In this document: positions 5,332 through 5,680 of the stretch, piece after piece | How positions within the stretch are numbered: the first letter of the stretch is position 1 | How the letters are laid out: every line of letters begins with the position of its first letter | DNA from: Robiginitomaculum sp. | GTDB taxonomy: Bacteria; Pseudomonadota; Alphaproteobacteria; Caulobacterales; Maricaulaceae | Assembly (NCBI GenBank): GCA_002733485.1 | Contig: NVVU01000021.1 | Coordinates: 29,529 to 35,208 of the forward strand | Reading direction: 5' to 3' | Length of the DNA: 5,680 nucleotides | Translations under genes and position numbers: made by a program | Notes under the pieces: model-generated | Told to the model about the DNA's origin: nothing | What the model saw: only the letters and a program-made list of their open reading frames with translations | Databases searched by the model: none

Positions 5332-5680
5332 AGCTGCGCCAACGCAAGGTGGCGGGGTTGACCGGGTTTTCAAAGGCACGGTTTTCGCCGCGCGCCTCGG
5401 CCCATTCTTTCTTCAGTTTGAAATACCACATTGCCTGCACATCTGCATCATGAATCAGCATCAGCTTGGGGTCATGGGTCAGCCCTTTTTGCTGGGCCTG
5501 AACCGCATCGCGGTCCTGTCCGGCAAAAGTCGTGATGGCGTTTTTAAGAAGGAAATTGGGAATAATATTCAACAAAGGATGGTCCCAATACAGCGCTATG
5601 GTGATCTGGGTACTTTGCTCGTCCACCGGGGTTACGGCGGTAAAACCGGTGACCTGTCGCCCGCCCACCAGCACATATTC
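5330..5680 (-). CDS. Probable Rieske-type (aromatic-ring-hydroxylating) oxygenase, C-terminal fragment
   Basis: The frame is open across the right edge of the window and ends at TAG 5332-5330, giving the last 116 residues; the GTG at 5674 is only an internal Val, not a start. The fragment shows PVDEQSTQITIALYW, a hydrophobic segment with HPLLNIIPNFLL, then QDRDAVQAQQKGL and DADVQAMWYFKLKKEW. The Q-D-x-x-(A/V)-V-x-A-Q-Q pattern followed by a D-x-x-V-x-x-(W/F) segment is what I associate with the end of the catalytic domain of Rieske non-haem iron oxygenase alpha subunits of the Pao/vanillate demethylase type. The diagnostic Rieske CxH...CxxH and the iron-binding His/His/Asp triad would lie upstream, outside the window. 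Function and substrate therefore cannot be confirmed. It is 12 bases ahead of the HIG1-type gene and is probably co-transcribed with it. Confidence 0.6.
   Translation of the reverse strand, partial: EYVLVGGRQVTGFTAVTPVDEQSTQITIALYWDHPLLNIIPNFLLKNAITTFAGQDRDAVQAQQKGLTHDPKLMLIHDADVQAMWYFKLKKEWAEARGENRAFENPVNPATLRWRS

Noticed and set aside
4968..5342. Minus-strand frame of 124 codons across the HIG1-type gene and the adenosyltransferase start
   Set aside because: It is a shifted frame of two recognised genes and has no coherent domain.
1..5680. Mobile element, CRISPR array, phage or defence genes
   Set aside because: No transposase or integrase motifs, no regularly spaced repeats and no target-site duplications were seen. 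All recognised genes are core metabolic or envelope genes.

Overview
The window looks like a core chromosomal segment of an alphaproteobacterium with moderate GC content. This rests on gene families and gene order: argH head-to-head with a membrane-anchored TlpA-type thioredoxin, a small lipoprotein directly behind argH, and a run of HIG1-type protein, PduO-type cobalamin adenosyltransferase, etfB and etfA. A UbiH-family hydroxylase end also fits a ubiquinone-using proteobacterium. I see no mobile element, CRISPR array, tRNA or rRNA, and cannot name the genus.

Layout. Bases 1-180 (+) are the 3' end of a UbiH/COQ6-family FAD monooxygenase. Bases 181-375 are a hairpin-rich gap between convergent genes. 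On the minus strand argH (1907-495) is followed, with a 4-base ATGA overlap, by a 40-residue lipoprotein gene (498-376) that looks like LptM/YifL. Divergent from argH, only 28 bases away, is a tlpA-like gene (1936-2529, +). Its promoter (TTGTCA, 17 bases, TAAAAT) predicts a leaderless transcript.

The rest is one minus-strand gene series, read right to left: the C-terminal end of a probable Rieske-type oxygenase (enters at 5680, stops at 5330), a two-helix HIG1-type protein (5317-5108), a PduO-type adenosyltransferase (TTG start, 5103-4534), etfB (4446-3697), etfA (3697-2771) and a small two-helix membrane protein (2698-2507). The 3' end of the last gene overlaps the 3' end of tlpA by 23 bases. 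Tight junctions between the Rieske, HIG1 and adenosyltransferase genes and between etfB and etfA suggest co-transcription.

How they work together. EtfAB carries electrons from acyl-CoA and related dehydrogenases towards the quinone pool. The adenosyltransferase makes adenosylcobalamin, the cofactor of methylmalonyl-CoA mutase. The shared theme is oxidation of fatty acids, branched-chain amino acids and propionate feeding the respiratory chain, to which a HIG1-type protein may also belong. The other side joins arginine synthesis with two envelope proteins: a thiol-disulfide protein and a putative LptD-maturation lipoprotein.

No wholly new system is evident. The points most worth a second look are the 40-residue lipoprotein, the leaderless divergent promoter, and the uncharacterised small membrane protein after etfA.
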